64,000 nt of DNA from Streptomyces sp. NBC_01549 (GCF_026339955.1 NZ_JAPEPW010000001.1:2232001-2296000), one strand, 5' to 3'. Shown: positions 29,843 through 39,754, counted from the first letter of the stretch. A program made the numbers and translations. The notes: a model not told the origin generated them from the letters alone.

Positions 29843-31185
29843 GCGTTCACCTCCGTGCGGTCGGCCCAAGCCGTGGACTTGGCCGGGTCAAAGGGGCAGC
29901 CGCGGCCCGTGATGTGCTTCTCGTACTCCTCGCGGAAGTACTTGAGCGAGGAGAAGATCGGCGAGGCCGCGCCGTCGCCGAGGGCGCAGAACGACTTGCC
30001 GTTGATGTTGTCGGCGATGTCGTTCAGCTTGTCGAGGTCCGACATGACGCCCTTGCCGGCCTCGATGTCGCGCAGCAACTGCACGAGCCAGTAAGTCCCT
30101 TCGCGGCAGGGCGTGCACTTGCCGCAGGACTCGTGGGCGTAGAACTCGGTCCACCGGGTGACCGCCCGCACCACGCAGGTCGTCTCGTCGAAGCACTGGA
30201 GTGCTTTGGTGCCGAGCATGGAACCCGCGGCACCCACTCCTTCGTAATCAAGAGGGACGTCGAGGTGCTCGTCGGTGAACATCGGGGTCGAGGAGCCGCC
30301 CGGCGTCCAGAACTTCAGCCGGTGGCCGGGGCGCATCCCGCCGCTCATCTCGAGGAGTTGACGGAGTGTGACACCGAGCGGTGCCTCGTACTGGCCGGGG
30401 CTGGCGACATGGCCGCTGAGCGAGTAGAGCGTGAAGCCCGGGGACTTCTCGCTGCCCATCGACCTGAACCATTCCTTGCCTTTTTGGAGAATTGCGGGAA
30501 CTGACGCGATCGACTCGACGTTATTCACCACAGTCGGGCACGCATAGAGGCCCGCGACGGCTGGGAAGGGGGGACGGAGCCGCGGTTGACCACGGCGGCC
30601 TTCGAGCGAGTCGAGCAGTGCGGTCTCCTCACCGCAGATGTACGCGCCCGCGCCCGCGTGCACGGTGAGCTTGAGGTCGAGTCCGCTGCCCAGGATGTTC
30701 TCGCCCAGGTAGCCCGCCGCGTAGGCCTCTCGAACGGCCTCGTGCAACCGCCGCAATACGGGGACGACTTCACCGCGGAGATAGATGAACGCATGCGAAG
30801 ACCGGATGGCATAACACGCGATCACAATGCCCTCGATGAGGCTATGCGGGTTCGCGAAGAGGAGCGGGATGTCCTTGCAGGTTCCCGGCTCCGACTCGTC
30901 GGCGTTGACAACTAGATAGTGAGGTTTGCCATCGCCCTGAGGAATGAACTGCCACTTCATTCCGGTGGGGAATCCCGCGCCGCCCCGTCCGCGCAGACCG
31001 GAGTCCTTGACGTACGCGATCAGGTCGTCCGGCGACATGGCCAGCGCCTTGCGCAGCCCCTCGTACCCCTCGTGCCTCCGGTAGACGTCCAGCGTCCAGG
31101 ACTTCTCCTCGTCCCAGAAGGCCGACAGCACGGGTGCGAGCAGCTTCTCGGGGCTGGTCTCGTCGATCTCGGGTGCCAACGTCAT
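29839..31185 (-). CDS. nuoF: NADH-quinone oxidoreductase subunit F
   Basis: 448 aa. Start ATG at 31185 overlaps the nuoE stop. The NADH/FMN site is [13 protein letters not shown] (about 64-76) with [12 protein letters not shown] and [12 protein letters not shown]. The N3 cluster is [12 protein letters not shown] plus CALGDGAAS. The subunit oxidises NADH and starts the electron chain. Several stretches use codons rare for this genome, around 30470-30560 and 30790-30940 (for example CTA, AAA, CAA, TAT), although the protein sequence there is standard. Confidence 0.97.
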   Translation of the reverse strand: MTLAPEIDETSPEKLLAPVLSAFWDEEKSWTLDVYRRHEGYEGLRKALAMSPDDLIAYVKDSGLRGRGGAGFPTGMKWQFIPQGDGKPHYLVVNADESEPGTCKDIPLLFANPHSLIEGIVIACYAIRSSHAFIYLRGEVVPVLRRLHEAVREAYAAGYLGENILGSGLDLKLTVHAGAGAYICGEETALLDSLEGRRGQPRLRPPFPAVAGLYACPTVVNNVESIASVPAILQKGKEWFRSMGSEKSPGFTLYSLSGHVASPGQYEAPLGVTLRQLLEMSGGMRPGHRLKFWTPGGSSTPMFTDEHLDVPLDYEGVGAAGSMLGTKALQCFDETTCVVRAVTRWTEFYAHESCGKCTPCREGTYWLVQLLRDIEAGKGVMSDLDKLNDIADNINGKSFCALGDGAASPIFSSLKYFREEYEKHITGRGCPFDPAKSTAWADRTEVNA

Positions 31186-32027
31186 CACTCCCCCTCCTCG
31201 GCTGCGGGACCCGACGGGTGCGACGGATCGGAGGCCGATGTGTCCTGCGGCGCGTCGTGCGAGCTCAGGTGCTCGGCCGGCGGCTGGTCCTGCGGTGCCC
31301 CACCACCACGTGGGTGGACCACGCGCGCGGCGACGTTCTCCCCCTTGGCCAGGCGGAGACCGATCAGTGAGGCGGGGCCCGCGCTGCCGCCCGCCTCCAC
31401 GGCTCCCTCGCGCTCGTCGGGGAAGCCCGCCAGGATCCGCGCGGTGTCCTTGAAGGTGCACAAGGGGGCGCCGCGGGTGGGTGCGACCTGTGCTCCCGCA
31501 CGCAGGTCGTCGACGAGGCGCTTCGCGGAGGCCACGGTCTGGTTGTCGAAGAACTCCCAGTTGACCATCACGACCGGTGCGAAGTCGCAGGCCGCGTTGC
31601 ACTCGATGTGCTCCAGCGTGACCTTGCCGTCGTCGGTGGTCTCGCCGTTGCCGACGCCCAGGTGGTCCTGCAGGGCCTCGAAGATCGCGTCGCCGCCCAT
31701 GACCGCGCACAGGGTGTTGGTGCAGACACCCACCTGGTAGTCACCGCTCGGCTTGCGCCGGTACATCGAGTAGAAGGTCGCGACGGCGGTGACCTCGGCC
31801 GTGGTCAGGTTCAGTACGTCCGCGCAGAACCGCATGCCCGTGCGCGTGACGTGGCCCTCCTGCGACTGCACGAGATGCAGCAACGGAAGGAGCGCCGAAC
31901 GGGAGTCCGGGTAGCGGGCGACGATCTCGCGCGCGTCCGCTTCGAGCCGGGCTCGAACGTCGTCCGGATAGTCGGGCGCGGGCAGTTGGGGCATGCCCAG
32001 GCTGACGCCCTCGGGGGTGGTGGTCAC
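31185..32027 (-). CDS. nuoE: NADH-quinone oxidoreductase subunit E
   Basis: 280 aa from a GTG at 32027 that overlaps the nuoD stop (GTGA). Thioredoxin-like 2Fe-2S subunit (N1a): [14 protein letters not shown] and [16 protein letters not shown] supply the four cysteines. An N-terminal helical bundle ([21 protein letters not shown]) precedes it. The last about 100 residues are a Pro/Gly/Ser-rich tail ending in an acidic stretch, longer than in enterobacteria. Confidence 0.95.
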   Translation of the reverse strand: MTTTPEGVSLGMPQLPAPDYPDDVRARLEADAREIVARYPDSRSALLPLLHLVQSQEGHVTRTGMRFCADVLNLTTAEVTAVATFYSMYRRKPSGDYQVGVCTNTLCAVMGGDAIFEALQDHLGVGNGETTDDGKVTLEHIECNAACDFAPVVMVNWEFFDNQTVASAKRLVDDLRAGAQVAPTRGAPLCTFKDTARILAGFPDEREGAVEAGGSAGPASLIGLRLAKGENVAARVVHPRGGGAPQDQPPAEHLSSHDAPQDTSASDPSHPSGPAAEEGE

Positions 32028-33367
32028 CGGTCGACGCCTCCCATCACGGGGTCGATGGACGCGACGGCGACGATGACGTCGGCCACCTGGCCGCCCTCGC
32101 ACATCGCCGCCATGGCCTGAAGGTTGGTGAAGGACGGGTCCCGGAAGTGGACCCGGTAGGGGCGGGTGCCTCCGTCGGACACGGCGTGCACCCCGAGCTC
32201 GCCCTTGGGCGACTCGACCGCCGCGTACGTCTGGCCCGGCGGGACGCGGAAGCCCTCGGTCACCAGCTTGAAGTGGTGGATCAGGGCCTCCATGGAGGTG
32301 CCCATGATCTTCTTGATGTGGTCGAGGGAGTTGCCGAGACCGTCGGGGCCGAGCGCGAGCTGGGCGGGCCAGGCGATCTTCTTGTCGGCGACCATGACCG
32401 GGCCGGGCTGCAGCCGGTCCAGGCACTGCTCGACGATGTGCAGCGACTGGCGCATCTCTTCCAGGCGGATCAGGAAGCGCCCGTAGGAGTCGCAGGTGTC
32501 GGCGGTCGGGATGTCGAAGTCGTACGTCTCGTAGCCGCAGTACGGCTGGGCCTTGCGCAGGTCGTGCGGCAGGCCCGCCGAGCGCAGGATCGGGCCGGTG
32601 GCGCCGAGGGCCATGCAGCCGGCTAGGTCGAGGTAGCCGACGTCCTGCATGCGGGCCTTGAAGATGGGGTTCCCGGTGGCGAGCTTGTCGTACTCGGGAA
32701 GGTTCTTCTGCATCTTCTTCACGAACTCGCGGATCTGGTCCACCGCGCCGGGCGGCAGGTCCTGGGCGAGTCCGCCAGGGCGGATGTACGCGTGGTTCAT
32801 CCGCAGGCCGGTGATCAGCTCGTAGATGTCGAGAATGAGTTCACGATCACGGAAGCCGTAGATCATGATCGTGGTGGCGCCGAGTTCCATGCCTCCGGTG
32901 GCGATGCACACCAGGTGGGAGGAGAGTCGGTTCAGCTCCATCAGGAGGACACGGATGATCGAGGCGCGGTCGGGGATCTGGTCCTCGATGCCGAGGAGCT
33001 TCTCGACGGCGAGACAGTAGGCCGTCTCGTTGAAGAACGGCGTCAGATAGTCCATGCGCGTCACGAACGTGGTGCCCTGCGTCCACGTGCGGAACTCGAG
33101 GTTCTTCTCGATGCCGGTGTGGAGGTAGCCGATGCCGCAGCGGGCCTCGGTGACCGTCTCACCGTCGATCTCCAGGATGAGCCGGAGCACGCCGTGGGTG
33201 GACGGGTGCTGCGGGCCCATGTTGACGATGATGCGCTCGTCGTCGGACTTCGCCGCGGACTGGGCGATCTCGTCCCAGTCGCCACCGGTGACCGTATATA
33301 CGGTGCCCTCGGTCGTCTCCCGCGCCGCCGCGGCTGACGCGCCGGAAGAAGGGGTCTGCGTGCTCAT
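32024..33367 (-). CDS. nuoD: NADH-quinone oxidoreductase subunit D
   Basis: 447 aa from the ATG at 33367 overlapping the nuoC stop. The 49-kDa subunit lines the quinone site with NuoB. Conserved [16 protein letters not shown] (quinone-contact histidine), [28 protein letters not shown] and the PKGELG...[12 protein letters not shown]-terminal region. Separate from nuoC, unlike the E. coli fusion. Confidence 0.97.
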   Translation of the reverse strand: MSTQTPSSGASAAAARETTEGTVYTVTGGDWDEIAQSAAKSDDERIIVNMGPQHPSTHGVLRLILEIDGETVTEARCGIGYLHTGIEKNLEFRTWTQGTTFVTRMDYLTPFFNETAYCLAVEKLLGIEDQIPDRASIIRVLLMELNRLSSHLVCIATGGMELGATTIMIYGFRDRELILDIYELITGLRMNHAYIRPGGLAQDLPPGAVDQIREFVKKMQKNLPEYDKLATGNPIFKARMQDVGYLDLAGCMALGATGPILRSAGLPHDLRKAQPYCGYETYDFDIPTADTCDSYGRFLIRLEEMRQSLHIVEQCLDRLQPGPVMVADKKIAWPAQLALGPDGLGNSLDHIKKIMGTSMEALIHHFKLVTEGFRVPPGQTYAAVESPKGELGVHAVSDGGTRPYRVHFRDPSFTNLQAMAAMCEGGQVADVIVAVASIDPVMGGVDR

Positions 33368-34104
33368 GAGTACGACCTCCGCTGGTCCGGAGCCGGGATC
33401 TGGGCGCCCTTGTACTCGATGGGGATGCCACCGAGGGGGTAGTCCTTGCGCTGCGGGTGGCCCTGCCAGTCGTCCGGCATCATGATCCGCGTCAGTGCCG
33501 GGTGGCCGTCGAAGATCAGGCCGAAGAAGTCGTACGTCTCGCGCTCGTGCCAGTCGTTCGTCGGGTAGACGGAGACGAGCGAGGGGACGTGCGGGTCGGC
33601 GTCGGGGGCGCTGACTTCGAGGCGGATCAGCCGGTTGTGGGTGATCGAGCGCAGGTGGTAGACGGCGTGCAGCTCCCGGCCCTTGTCGCTGGGGTAGTGC
33701 ACTCCGCTCACGCCCGTGCACAGTTCGAAGCGCAGGGCCGGGTCGTCGCGGAGGGTCTGGGCGACCCGGACCAGGTACTCGCGTTCGATGTGGAAGGTGA
33801 GCTCGTCGCGGTCGACGATCGTCTTCTCGATGGCGTTGTCGGGGACGAGTCCCTGTTCCTCCAGGGCGCCTTCCAGCTCGTCGGCGACCTCGTCGAACCA
33901 GCCGCCGTAGGGGCGGGTGGCCGGGCCGGGGAGCCGGACGGAGCGGACCAGGCCTCCGTAGCCGGTGGTGTCGCCGCCGTTGTTGGCGCCGAACATGCCG
34001 CGCTGGACGCGGATCTCCTCGCCGCCCTCGCCGCGCTGGCCGGGGAGGTTCGAGGCGCCGAGGTCCTTCTCGGGGTTCACCCCGTTGCCGTTCACGTCGC
34101 TCAC
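33364..34104 (-). CDS. nuoC: NADH-quinone oxidoreductase subunit C
   Basis: 246 aa from a GTG at 34104 (GTGA overlap with nuoB stop). The 30-kDa-subunit signature [27 protein letters not shown] is near the C-terminus. The N-terminal about 60 residues (Asn/Gly-rich) are variable. It helps join the hydrophilic arm to the membrane arm. Confidence 0.95.
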   Translation of the reverse strand: MSDVNGNGVNPEKDLGASNLPGQRGEGGEEIRVQRGMFGANNGGDTTGYGGLVRSVRLPGPATRPYGGWFDEVADELEGALEEQGLVPDNAIEKTIVDRDELTFHIEREYLVRVAQTLRDDPALRFELCTGVSGVHYPSDKGRELHAVYHLRSITHNRLIRLEVSAPDADPHVPSLVSVYPTNDWHERETYDFFGLIFDGHPALTRIMMPDDWQGHPQRKDYPLGGIPIEYKGAQIPAPDQRRSYS

Positions 34105-34655
34105 CGCAGCAGGCCCTTCATCTCGATGGTGGGGAGAGCCTTGAGCGCCGCTTCCTCCGCCTCGCGGGCCGCCTCCTCGGCGTTCACGCCGAGCTTCGAG
34201 GTCTGGATCTTCTGGTGGAGCTTGAGGATCGCGTCCATCAGCATCTCGGGCCGCGGCGGACAGCCGGGCAAATAGATGTCTACCGGGACGATGTGGTCGA
34301 CGCCCTGCACAATGGCGTAGTTGTTGAACATTCCACCCGATGACGCACATACCCCCATGGAGATCACCCACTTGGGGTTGGGCATCTGGTCATAGACCTG
34401 CCGCAGCACCGGCGCCATCTTCTGACTGACGCGACCGGCGACGATCATGAGGTCGGCCTGGCGCGGCGAGCCGCGGAAGACCTCCATGCCGAAGCGCGCG
34501 AGGTCGTAGCGGCCCGCGCCGGTCGTCATCATCTCGATGGCGCAGCACGCGAGTCCGAACGTGGCGGGGAAGACGGACGCCTTGCGCACCCAGCCCGCGG
34601 CCTGCTCGACGGTGGTCAGCAGGAATCCGCTCGGCAGCTTTTCTTCGAGTCCCAT
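34101..34655 (-). CDS. nuoB: NADH-quinone oxidoreductase subunit B
   Basis: 184 aa. The N2 cluster ligands are present: tandem cysteines C37-C38 ([10 protein letters not shown]), a cysteine in [10 protein letters not shown] and one in PGCPPRPE. It donates electrons to menaquinone next to NuoD. The last about 35 residues ([15 protein letters not shown]) look like a charged helix. 14 nt downstream of nuoA. Confidence 0.97.
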   Translation of the reverse strand: MGLEEKLPSGFLLTTVEQAAGWVRKASVFPATFGLACCAIEMMTTGAGRYDLARFGMEVFRGSPRQADLMIVAGRVSQKMAPVLRQVYDQMPNPKWVISMGVCASSGGMFNNYAIVQGVDHIVPVDIYLPGCPPRPEMLMDAILKLHQKIQTSKLGVNAEEAAREAEEAALKALPTIEMKGLLR

Positions 34656-34669
34656 GTCTTAAAGGCCCC

Positions 34670-35029
34670 TCAGTCCCATTCCAGGCCGCCGCGCCGCCAT
34701 ACGTACGCGTACGCGACGAAGACGGTGAGCACGAAGAGCAGCATCTCCACGAGCCCGAAAACACCCAGGGCGTCGAAGGTGACGGCCCAGGGGTAGAGGA
34801 AGACGATCTCGATGTCGAAGACGATGAAGAGCATCGCCGTCAGGTAGTACTTGATGGGGAAGCGCCCGCCGCCGGCCGGCGTGGGGGTCGGCTCGATACC
34901 GCACTCGTAGGCCTCGAGCTTGGCCCGGTTGTATCGCTTTGGACCGATAAGCGTGGCCATGACCACGGAGAAGATCGCAAAGCCTGCCCCGAGGGCTCCC
35001 AGTACGAGGATCGGCGCATACGCGTTCAC
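34670..35029 (-). CDS. nuoA: NADH-quinone oxidoreductase subunit A
   Basis: 119 aa from a GTG at 35029 with GGAG 6-9 nt upstream; the frame is open further up, but the mature-like NuoA begins here. Three membrane helices. YECGIEPT (flexible loop over the quinone tunnel) and FDIEIVFLYPWAV are conserved. First gene of the fourteen-gene nuo operon; most junctions overlap by 1-8 nt, implying one transcript of about 16 kb. Confidence 0.96.
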   Translation of the reverse strand: MNAYAPILVLGALGAGFAIFSVVMATLIGPKRYNRAKLEAYECGIEPTPTPAGGGRFPIKYYLTAMLFIVFDIEIVFLYPWAVTFDALGVFGLVEMLLFVLTVFVAYAYVWRRGGLEWD

Positions 35030-35182
35030 GCTCCTCGCTCCTCTCAGTCGGCACTGACTGCTGGCGGTTGCGTCGGGCAAGCACGCCCCACCCGTCCCAC
35101 GAACCCCGTGCGTCCCGACGAAGATCGCGGACATGTGAAGCAGGTCACAAGCCCAACTGCCTCGCATCTTATGCCCGCCGGT

Positions 35183-35200
35183 CTGTGATCTGCGACACGG
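35183..35200. promoter_or_regulatory. Candidate Rex/CRP-type operator upstream of nuoA
   Basis: CTGTGATCTGCGACACGG contains GTG-N8-CAC, the half-site spacing shared by Rex (TTGTG-N8-CACAA) and CRP/FNR operators. Rex is an NADH/NAD-responsive repressor in Streptomyces and control of nuo by it would make sense. The outer bases match only partly, so this is a candidate. Confidence 0.35.
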
Positions 35201-35452
35201 GGTATTGCACAAGCTTTGTGATCTCCACCACCTGACGAAGGATCATGAAGCCGGATGAGCGGTGATCTTCATACGCGAAGCGTCCGCACGATCACCAGAT
35301 GTGACATTTCCGCTCGTCATCACAGGTCCGGGGCGGCATCTCAATATCAAGAGACTTCCGGTGCATGCAAATTGGTGCTGGACGCGGGGGCTTGATAGTG
35401 GAGCCCGTTCACACATCAGAGGGAGGGGTGTGGACGAATGTGGACGGGCATC

Positions 35453-35468
35453 AACGCGTGCACGCGTT
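35453..35468. promoter_or_regulatory. 16-bp perfect palindrome
   Basis: AACGCGTGCACGCGTT, fully symmetric, in the middle of the nuoA/NlpC intergenic region. Candidate operator; the binding protein is unknown. Confidence 0.4.
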
Positions 35469-35525
35469 CACGAGCGAGGACGGTCGAGAGATGTGCGCCG
35501 GACGCCGCCGACCCGGCAACCGTTC

Positions 35526-35541
35526 CGTGACCTGCGTCACA
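35526..35541. promoter_or_regulatory. CRP-like site, twin of the one at 2260
   Basis: CGTGACCTGCGTCACA. It differs by one base from the 16-bp core at 2263-2278 (TGTGACCTGCGTCACA), including an identical central CCTGCG. It is about 240-254 bp upstream of the NlpC/P60 start. Confidence 0.45.
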
Positions 35542-35630
35542 TCAGCCTATGAGTCAGATAAACGGGCCTTGGCCACAGGCTGCAACCAATGGTAGGCGGA
35601 GGGCAATTCGGACGTAATGGGGAAAGGGCG

Positions 35631-35648
35631 TGATCAAAGCCTTGATCA
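35631..35648. promoter_or_regulatory. Short inverted repeat upstream of the NlpC/P60 gene
   Basis: TGATCAA-AGCC-TTGATCA, 7-bp perfect arms, about 130 bp ahead of the start codon; may be an operator. Confidence 0.35.
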
Positions 35649-35779
35649 GCTCTGTCCAGAATGCCCGTTACGGCGTCAATAAGGAGTGGCGCGAACCGGA
35701 TTCGGCGGCGGATTGAACAACTGTGGCGCACCACACGTTTCTTGAAGGTATGAGGGAGTCCCTGATACCGGTTGTACCC

Positions 35780-36589
35780 ATGTCCCACACCGCTCACATA
35801 CGCAACCACCGGAAGCCCCGCCGCAACGCGACGACGCTCGCGATGCGCGCCGGAGTTGCCGGTGGCGTTCTCAGCACCTTGGCCGTGGCCGGTGCGGCTG
35901 GTTCGGCAAACGCAGCCGAGTCCGCGACCCAGACCCTCGAACTGCCCACCCTTACGGCCGACCTGGCCACCCAGCTCGCGCAGTCCGCAGACGCCACGCA
36001 GCAGGCGGCGGCGAACTACGAACTGCAGGCCGAGCGCGACGCGGCCGCCGCAAAGGCCGCGAAGCAGGCCAAGGCGGACCTCGCCGACGCCAAGAAGAAG
36101 GCCGAAGCCAAGAAGAAGGCCGAGGACGCGCGCAAGGCCGCGGCCGCCGAGGCCGTCTCGCGGTCCTCCACGCGGAGCGTCCTGTCCGCCTCCACGGGCT
36201 CCGGCGGGAGTTCGACCGTCTCCGCCCCGGCCAGCGGCAGTGTCGCCACCGTCATCGCCTTCCTCAAGGCTCAGGTCGGCGACGCGTACGTGATGGGCGG
36301 TACGGGCCCCAACGCGTGGGACTGCTCCGGCCTCGTGCAGGCCGCGTTCCGGCAGGTCGGTGTCGACCTGCCGCGCGTCTCTCAGGACCAGTCGACGTCC
36401 GGCACGCCGGTCTCGCTGTCCAATGTCCAGGTCGGCGACATCCTGTACTGGGGTTCGGCCGGTTCGGCGTACCACGTGGGTGTGTACATCGGTAACGGCC
36501 AGTACCTGGACGCGGCCAACCCTTCCAAGGGTGTGGTGATTCAGGACCTTTCGGGCTATCCGGCCACGGGCGCGGTGCGCGTTCTCTGA
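35780..36589 (+). CDS. Secreted NlpC/P60 peptidoglycan endopeptidase
   Basis: 269 aa from the ATG at 35780; an ATG at 35750 and a GTG at 35723 are in frame, and none has an ideal RBS. Signal peptide with twin basic stretch (RKPRR) and cleavage near SANA (about 45). A helical, Lys/Ala/Asp-rich region (about 60-130, coiled-coil-like: AKKKAEAKKKAEDARKAAAA) and a Ser/Gly linker follow. The C-terminal about 115 residues are the NlpC/P60 domain, with catalytic Cys in WDCSGLVQAAF and His in YHVGVYIG. It hydrolyses gamma-D-Glu-meso-DAP bonds in the cell wall. Divergent from nuoA. Confidence 0.93.
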   Translation: MSHTAHIRNHRKPRRNATTLAMRAGVAGGVLSTLAVAGAAGSANAAESATQTLELPTLTADLATQLAQSADATQQAAANYELQAERDAAAAKAAKQAKADLADAKKKAEAKKKAEDARKAAAAEAVSRSSTRSVLSASTGSGGSSTVSAPASGSVATVIAFLKAQVGDAYVMGGTGPNAWDCSGLVQAAFRQVGVDLPRVSQDQSTSGTPVSLSNVQVGDILYWGSAGSAYHVGVYIGNGQYLDAANPSKGVVIQDLSGYPATGAVRVL

Positions 36590-36637
36590 GCCACGGGACC
36601 GAGTGAGTCGCGGGACCGAGTGAGTCATACGGCATGA

Positions 36638-36665
36638 AGGCCGCCACCCGAGCGGGTGGCGGCCT
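36638..36665. terminator. Bidirectional terminator, 12-bp perfect stem
   Basis: AGGCCGCCACCC and GGGTGGCGGCCT close a GAGC tetraloop. It lies between the convergent NlpC/P60 and reductase genes. Confidence 0.85.
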
Positions 36666-36675
36666 CGTCGTGCTG

Positions 36676-36702
36676 CCCCGGGGGCGGGACCCGCCCCCGG
36701 GG
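36676..36702. terminator. Second hairpin in the same intergenic
   Basis: CCCCGGGGGCGGG and CCCGCCCCCGGGG form a 13-bp dyad around a single A, 10 bp past the first hairpin. Together they make a tandem terminator between convergent genes. Confidence 0.65.
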
Positions 36703-36716
36703 GCCCCGTGTCGGCG

Positions 36717-38012
36717 TCAGGCCTTCGGTGCCACCTTCGACAGGCCGTTGATGATGCGGTCCATCGCGTCGCCGCCGGTCGGGTCCGTGAGGTTCGCGAG
36801 CATCTTGAGGGTGAACTTCATCAGGAGCGGGTGGGTCAGGCCGCGCTGCGTCGCGATCTTCATGACCTTCGGGTTGCCGATGAGCTTCACGAAGGCACGG
36901 CCCAGGGTGTAGTAACCGCCGTAGGTGTCCTTGAGGACGCGGGGGTAGCGCTGGAGGGCCAGTTCGCGCTGGGTGGGCGTCGAGCGGGCGTGAGCCTGGA
37001 CGATGACGTCCGCGGCGATCTGGCCGGACTCCATGGCGTAGGCGATGCCCTCGCCGTTGAACGGGTTGACCAGGCCGCCGGCGTCGCCGACCAGCAGCAG
37101 ACCCTTGGTGTAGTGCGGCTGGCGGTTGAAGGCCATGGGGAGGGCGGCGCCGCGGATCGGGCCGGTCATGTTCTCCGGGGTGTAGCCCCAGTCCTCCGGC
37201 ATCGACGCGCACCAGGCCTTCAGGACCTCGCGCCAGTCCAGCTCCTTGAAGGAGTCGGAGGTGTTGAGCACACCGAGGCCGACGTTCGACGTGCCGTCGC
37301 CCATGCCGAAGATCCAGCCGTAGCCGGGCAGCAGACGGTCCTCGGCACCCCGGCGGTCCCACAGCTCCAGCCAGGACTCCAGGTAGTCGTCCTCGTGGCG
37401 CGGGGACGTGAAGTACGTACGGACCGCGACGCCCATCGGGCGGTCCTCGCGGCGGTGCAGGCCCATCGCCAGGGACAGACGGGTCGAGTTGCCGTCGGCG
37501 GCGACGACCAGCGGCGCGTGGAAGGTGACCTCGCGCTTCTCCCCCGCGTCGCCCAGCTTCGCGTGCACGCCCGTGATGCGGCCGGTGCGGTCGTCGATGA
37601 TCGGGGCGCCGACGTTGCAGCGCTCGTACAGCCGCGCGCCCGCTTTCTGCGCCTGCCGGGCCAGCTGCTCGTCGAAGTCGTCGCGCTTGCGGACGAGTCC
37701 GTAGTCCGGGTACGAGGCGAGATCCGGCCAGTCCAGCTGGAGGCGGACGCCGCCGCCGATGATGCGCAGGCCCTTGTTGCGCAACCAGCCGGCCTCTTCG
37801 GAGATGTCGATCCCCATGGAGACGAGCTGCTTGGTGGCGCGCGGGGTCAGGCCGTCACCGCAGACCTTCTCCCTCGGGAACGCGGTCTTCTCCAGGAGCA
37901 GGACGTCGAGTCCGGCCTTCGCCAGGTAGTACGCGGTCGTGGAACCGGCTGGTCCAGCCCCGACGACGATCACATCTGCGGTGTTTTCGGAGAGGGGTTG
38001 GGGCTCGGTCAC
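36717..38012 (-). CDS. Geranylgeranyl-reductase-family FAD oxidoreductase (MenJ-like menaquinone reductase)
   Basis: 431 aa from a GTG at 38012 with GGGGAGA 7 nt upstream. An ATG at 38063 in the same frame lacks an RBS. FAD-binding motif DVIVVGAGPAGSTTAYYLAKAG, ADGNSTRLSLAMG mid-protein and the second FAD motif GLLLVGDAGGLVNPFNGEGI. Family members saturate prenyl chains. In mycobacteria MenJ reduces one isoprene unit of menaquinone, and the position between nuo and menG makes that the likely role here (inference). Other family members act on lipid or chlorophyll side chains. Confidence 0.87.
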   Translation of the reverse strand: MTEPQPLSENTADVIVVGAGPAGSTTAYYLAKAGLDVLLLEKTAFPREKVCGDGLTPRATKQLVSMGIDISEEAGWLRNKGLRIIGGGVRLQLDWPDLASYPDYGLVRKRDDFDEQLARQAQKAGARLYERCNVGAPIIDDRTGRITGVHAKLGDAGEKREVTFHAPLVVAADGNSTRLSLAMGLHRREDRPMGVAVRTYFTSPRHEDDYLESWLELWDRRGAEDRLLPGYGWIFGMGDGTSNVGLGVLNTSDSFKELDWREVLKAWCASMPEDWGYTPENMTGPIRGAALPMAFNRQPHYTKGLLLVGDAGGLVNPFNGEGIAYAMESGQIAADVIVQAHARSTPTQRELALQRYPRVLKDTYGGYYTLGRAFVKLIGNPKVMKIATQRGLTHPLLMKFTLKMLANLTDPTGGDAMDRIINGLSKVAPKA

Positions 38013-38110
38013 GGCGGGGTCTCCCCAAGACTCGAAATCTGCGTGCTGACGGGCACTGGACATGGGCAGTCTATGCAGCGGTACTGATCACCTGGTTGAA
38101 GGGTTGCCCC

Positions 38111-38617
38111 GTGAACCAAGCTCTGCCCGACGTACGGCTGCGTGTCCCCACCGACGAGGACGCGTTCGCCTGGCACCGGATCTTCGCCGACCCGGAGGTC
38201 ATGGAGTTCCACGGCGGGAAGGCGGCCGAGTTGTCGGTGTACGAGGAGCTCACCGCGCGGCAGCGCCGGCATGACGCCGAACTGGGTTTCTGTCTGTGGA
38301 CCATGGTCGGCCCGGAGGGTGAGGTGCTGGGCTTCACCGGCGCGCAGCCGTGGCCGCGCGCGTGGGGGCCGAGAGGCGAGATCGAGATCGGGTGGCGGCT
38401 CGGCAGGGCGCATTGGGGCAAGGGGTACGTCACCGCCGCCGCGCTCACCACTCTGGAGCGGGTGCGCGCGGCGGGCGTCTCGGGCGTCGTCGCCATGGTC
38501 AGACCCGGCAATGAGCGCTCCATCGCCGTGACCCGGCGCCTCGGCATGGAGTCGGCCGAGGTCTTCGCCCATCCCACGTCGGCCGAGCCCGCGCACTGCT
38601 ACCGCCTCGCCCTCTGA
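38111..38617 (+). CDS. GNAT-family N-acetyltransferase (RimJ/RimL-like)
   Basis: 168 aa from a GTG at 38111; an in-frame start at 38096 is possible. The acetyl-CoA-binding signature is IGWRLGRAHWGKGYVTAAA, followed by the NERSIAVTRRLGM motif typical of RimJ/RimL-type enzymes that act on protein N-termini or small amines. Divergent from the reductase gene. The substrate cannot be told. Confidence 0.88.
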   Translation: MNQALPDVRLRVPTDEDAFAWHRIFADPEVMEFHGGKAAELSVYEELTARQRRHDAELGFCLWTMVGPEGEVLGFTGAQPWPRAWGPRGEIEIGWRLGRAHWGKGYVTAAALTTLERVRAAGVSGVVAMVRPGNERSIAVTRRLGMESAEVFAHPTSAEPAHCYRLAL

Positions 38618-38667
38618 CGGCTTCCGGAAGGGCCGACCCCGGGCTTACCCTTCCGGTACCGCTGGGG

Positions 38668-39009
38668 GTGACGTCCGTGCGCCTGACACCCAAGACACCC
38701 GAAGTGCGCGTGCCGCGGCTCATCGGCCTGATGGCCGTGGACGCGCGCGAGACGGCCGACGCGCGAGGTGTGCTGCTCGCCGCGCCCGACCGGCCCGACT
38801 TCCATCTCACCGTCGTCGACTACGTCGTACGCCAATACCCGCCGCCCGGCTCCGAGGTGCCGCGTGGGGCCGTGGTCACCGTGTGGTTCGACCTCGGTGA
38901 CGCGGAGGGCGGCGCGGGCGTGCGGGAGCCGCGGCTGCCGCGACCGCCGTCGGGGGGCATGCGCCGTGAGCTCGACGAGCCCGGGGACCCGTTCGAGGTG
39001 CTCAGGTGA
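38668..39009 (+). CDS. Small PASTA-domain protein
   Basis: 113 aa from a GTG with a G-rich RBS (CTGGGGG) just upstream. Residues about 13-75 form one PASTA repeat: VRVPRLIGLMAVDARETADARGV at the start and RQYPPPGSEVPRGAVVTVWFD at the end. PASTA domains bind muropeptides or beta-lactams when extracellular, but no signal peptide or membrane anchor is visible here, so this one is presumably cytoplasmic. Function unknown. Confidence 0.8.
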   Translation: MTSVRLTPKTPEVRVPRLIGLMAVDARETADARGVLLAAPDRPDFHLTVVDYVVRQYPPPGSEVPRGAVVTVWFDLGDAEGGAGVREPRLPRPPSGGMRRELDEPGDPFEVLR

Positions 39010-39058
39010 GACAGGCACTCTCCGGAGCCCAGAGCGCCAGGTGGGCCCGGAGGAGCCG

Positions 39059-39754
39059 TCAGACGGCCTTGTAGCCCCGGTGCAGGGCCACCACGCCGCC
39101 CGTCAGGTTCCGCCAGGCCACCTTCGACCAGCCGGCCTTGCGCAGCTTCTCCGCGAGTTCGGGCTGGTTCGGCCAGGCGCGGATGGACTCGGCGAGGTAG
39201 ACGTACGCGTCGGGGCTGGAGGACACGGCACGGGCGACCGGCGGCAGCGCACGCATCAGGTACTCGGTGTAGACCGTGCGGAACGGCGCCCAGGTGGGGT
39301 GCGAGAACTCGCAGATCACGACGCGGCCGCCGGGCTTGGTCACCCGGTAGAGCTCGCTCAGCGCGGTGTCGGTGTCCTGGACGTTGCGCAGGCCGAAGGA
39401 GATCGTCACCGCGTCGAAGGTGTCGTCCTTGAAGGGCAGCTTCGTCGCGTCACCCGCGGTCAGCGGCAGCCAGGGGTGGTTCTTCTTGCCGACCCGGAGC
39501 ATGCCGAGGGAGAAGTCGCAGGGCACGACGTACGCGCCGGTGCGGGCGAAGGGGAGGGACGAGGTCGCCGTACCGGCCGCCAGGTCCAGGATCTTCTGCG
39601 CGGGGCGCGCGTCGACCGCCTTGGCGACCTCCCTGCGCCACACCCGGTCCTGGCCGAGCGACAGTACGTCGTTCGTCAGGTCGTACCGTTCCGCCACGTC
39701 GTCGAACATCGAGGCGACTTCGTGCGGCTGCTTGTCCAGGGATGCGCGGGTCAC
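39059..39754 (-). CDS. menG: Demethylmenaquinone methyltransferase
   Basis: 231 aa, the UbiE/MenG family. SAM motif I is [16 protein letters not shown]. The UbiE signatures [18 protein letters not shown] and [19 protein letters not shown] are clear. It performs the final C-methylation of demethylmenaquinone, the electron acceptor of the nuo complex encoded 4 kb away. Confidence 0.95.
   Translation of the reverse strand: MTRASLDKQPHEVASMFDDVAERYDLTNDVLSLGQDRVWRREVAKAVDARPAQKILDLAAGTATSSLPFARTGAYVVPCDFSLGMLRVGKKNHPWLPLTAGDATKLPFKDDTFDAVTISFGLRNVQDTDTALSELYRVTKPGGRVVICEFSHPTWAPFRTVYTEYLMRALPPVARAVSSSPDAYVYLAESIRAWPNQPELAEKLRKAGWSKVAWRNLTGGVVALHRGYKAV

Larger units (their letters stand above)
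35030..35779. other. Long divergent intergenic region between nuoA and the NlpC/P60 gene
   Basis: About 750 bp without a convincing gene. It holds several clean dyads: GTG-N8-CAC at 35185-35198, CACAA-GCT-TTGTG at 35208-35220, a 16-bp palindrome at 35453-35468, a CRP-type site at 35526-35541 and TGATCAA/TTGATCA at 35631-35648. The nuo and NlpC/P60 promoters must be here. Base composition is noticeably less GC-rich than in the genes. Confidence 0.7.

Noticed and set aside
25815..30094. Very long plus-strand open frames (over 750 codons) opposite nuoI-nuoF
   Set aside because: They are antisense shadows created by third-position GC bias; composition is Arg/Asp/Gly/Val-rich with no domain, and the minus-strand nuo proteins are unambiguous.
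35365..35595. A 76-codon plus-strand open frame between nuoA and the NlpC gene
   Set aside because: No RBS or recognisable motif, and it overlaps the palindromes; treated as regulatory DNA.
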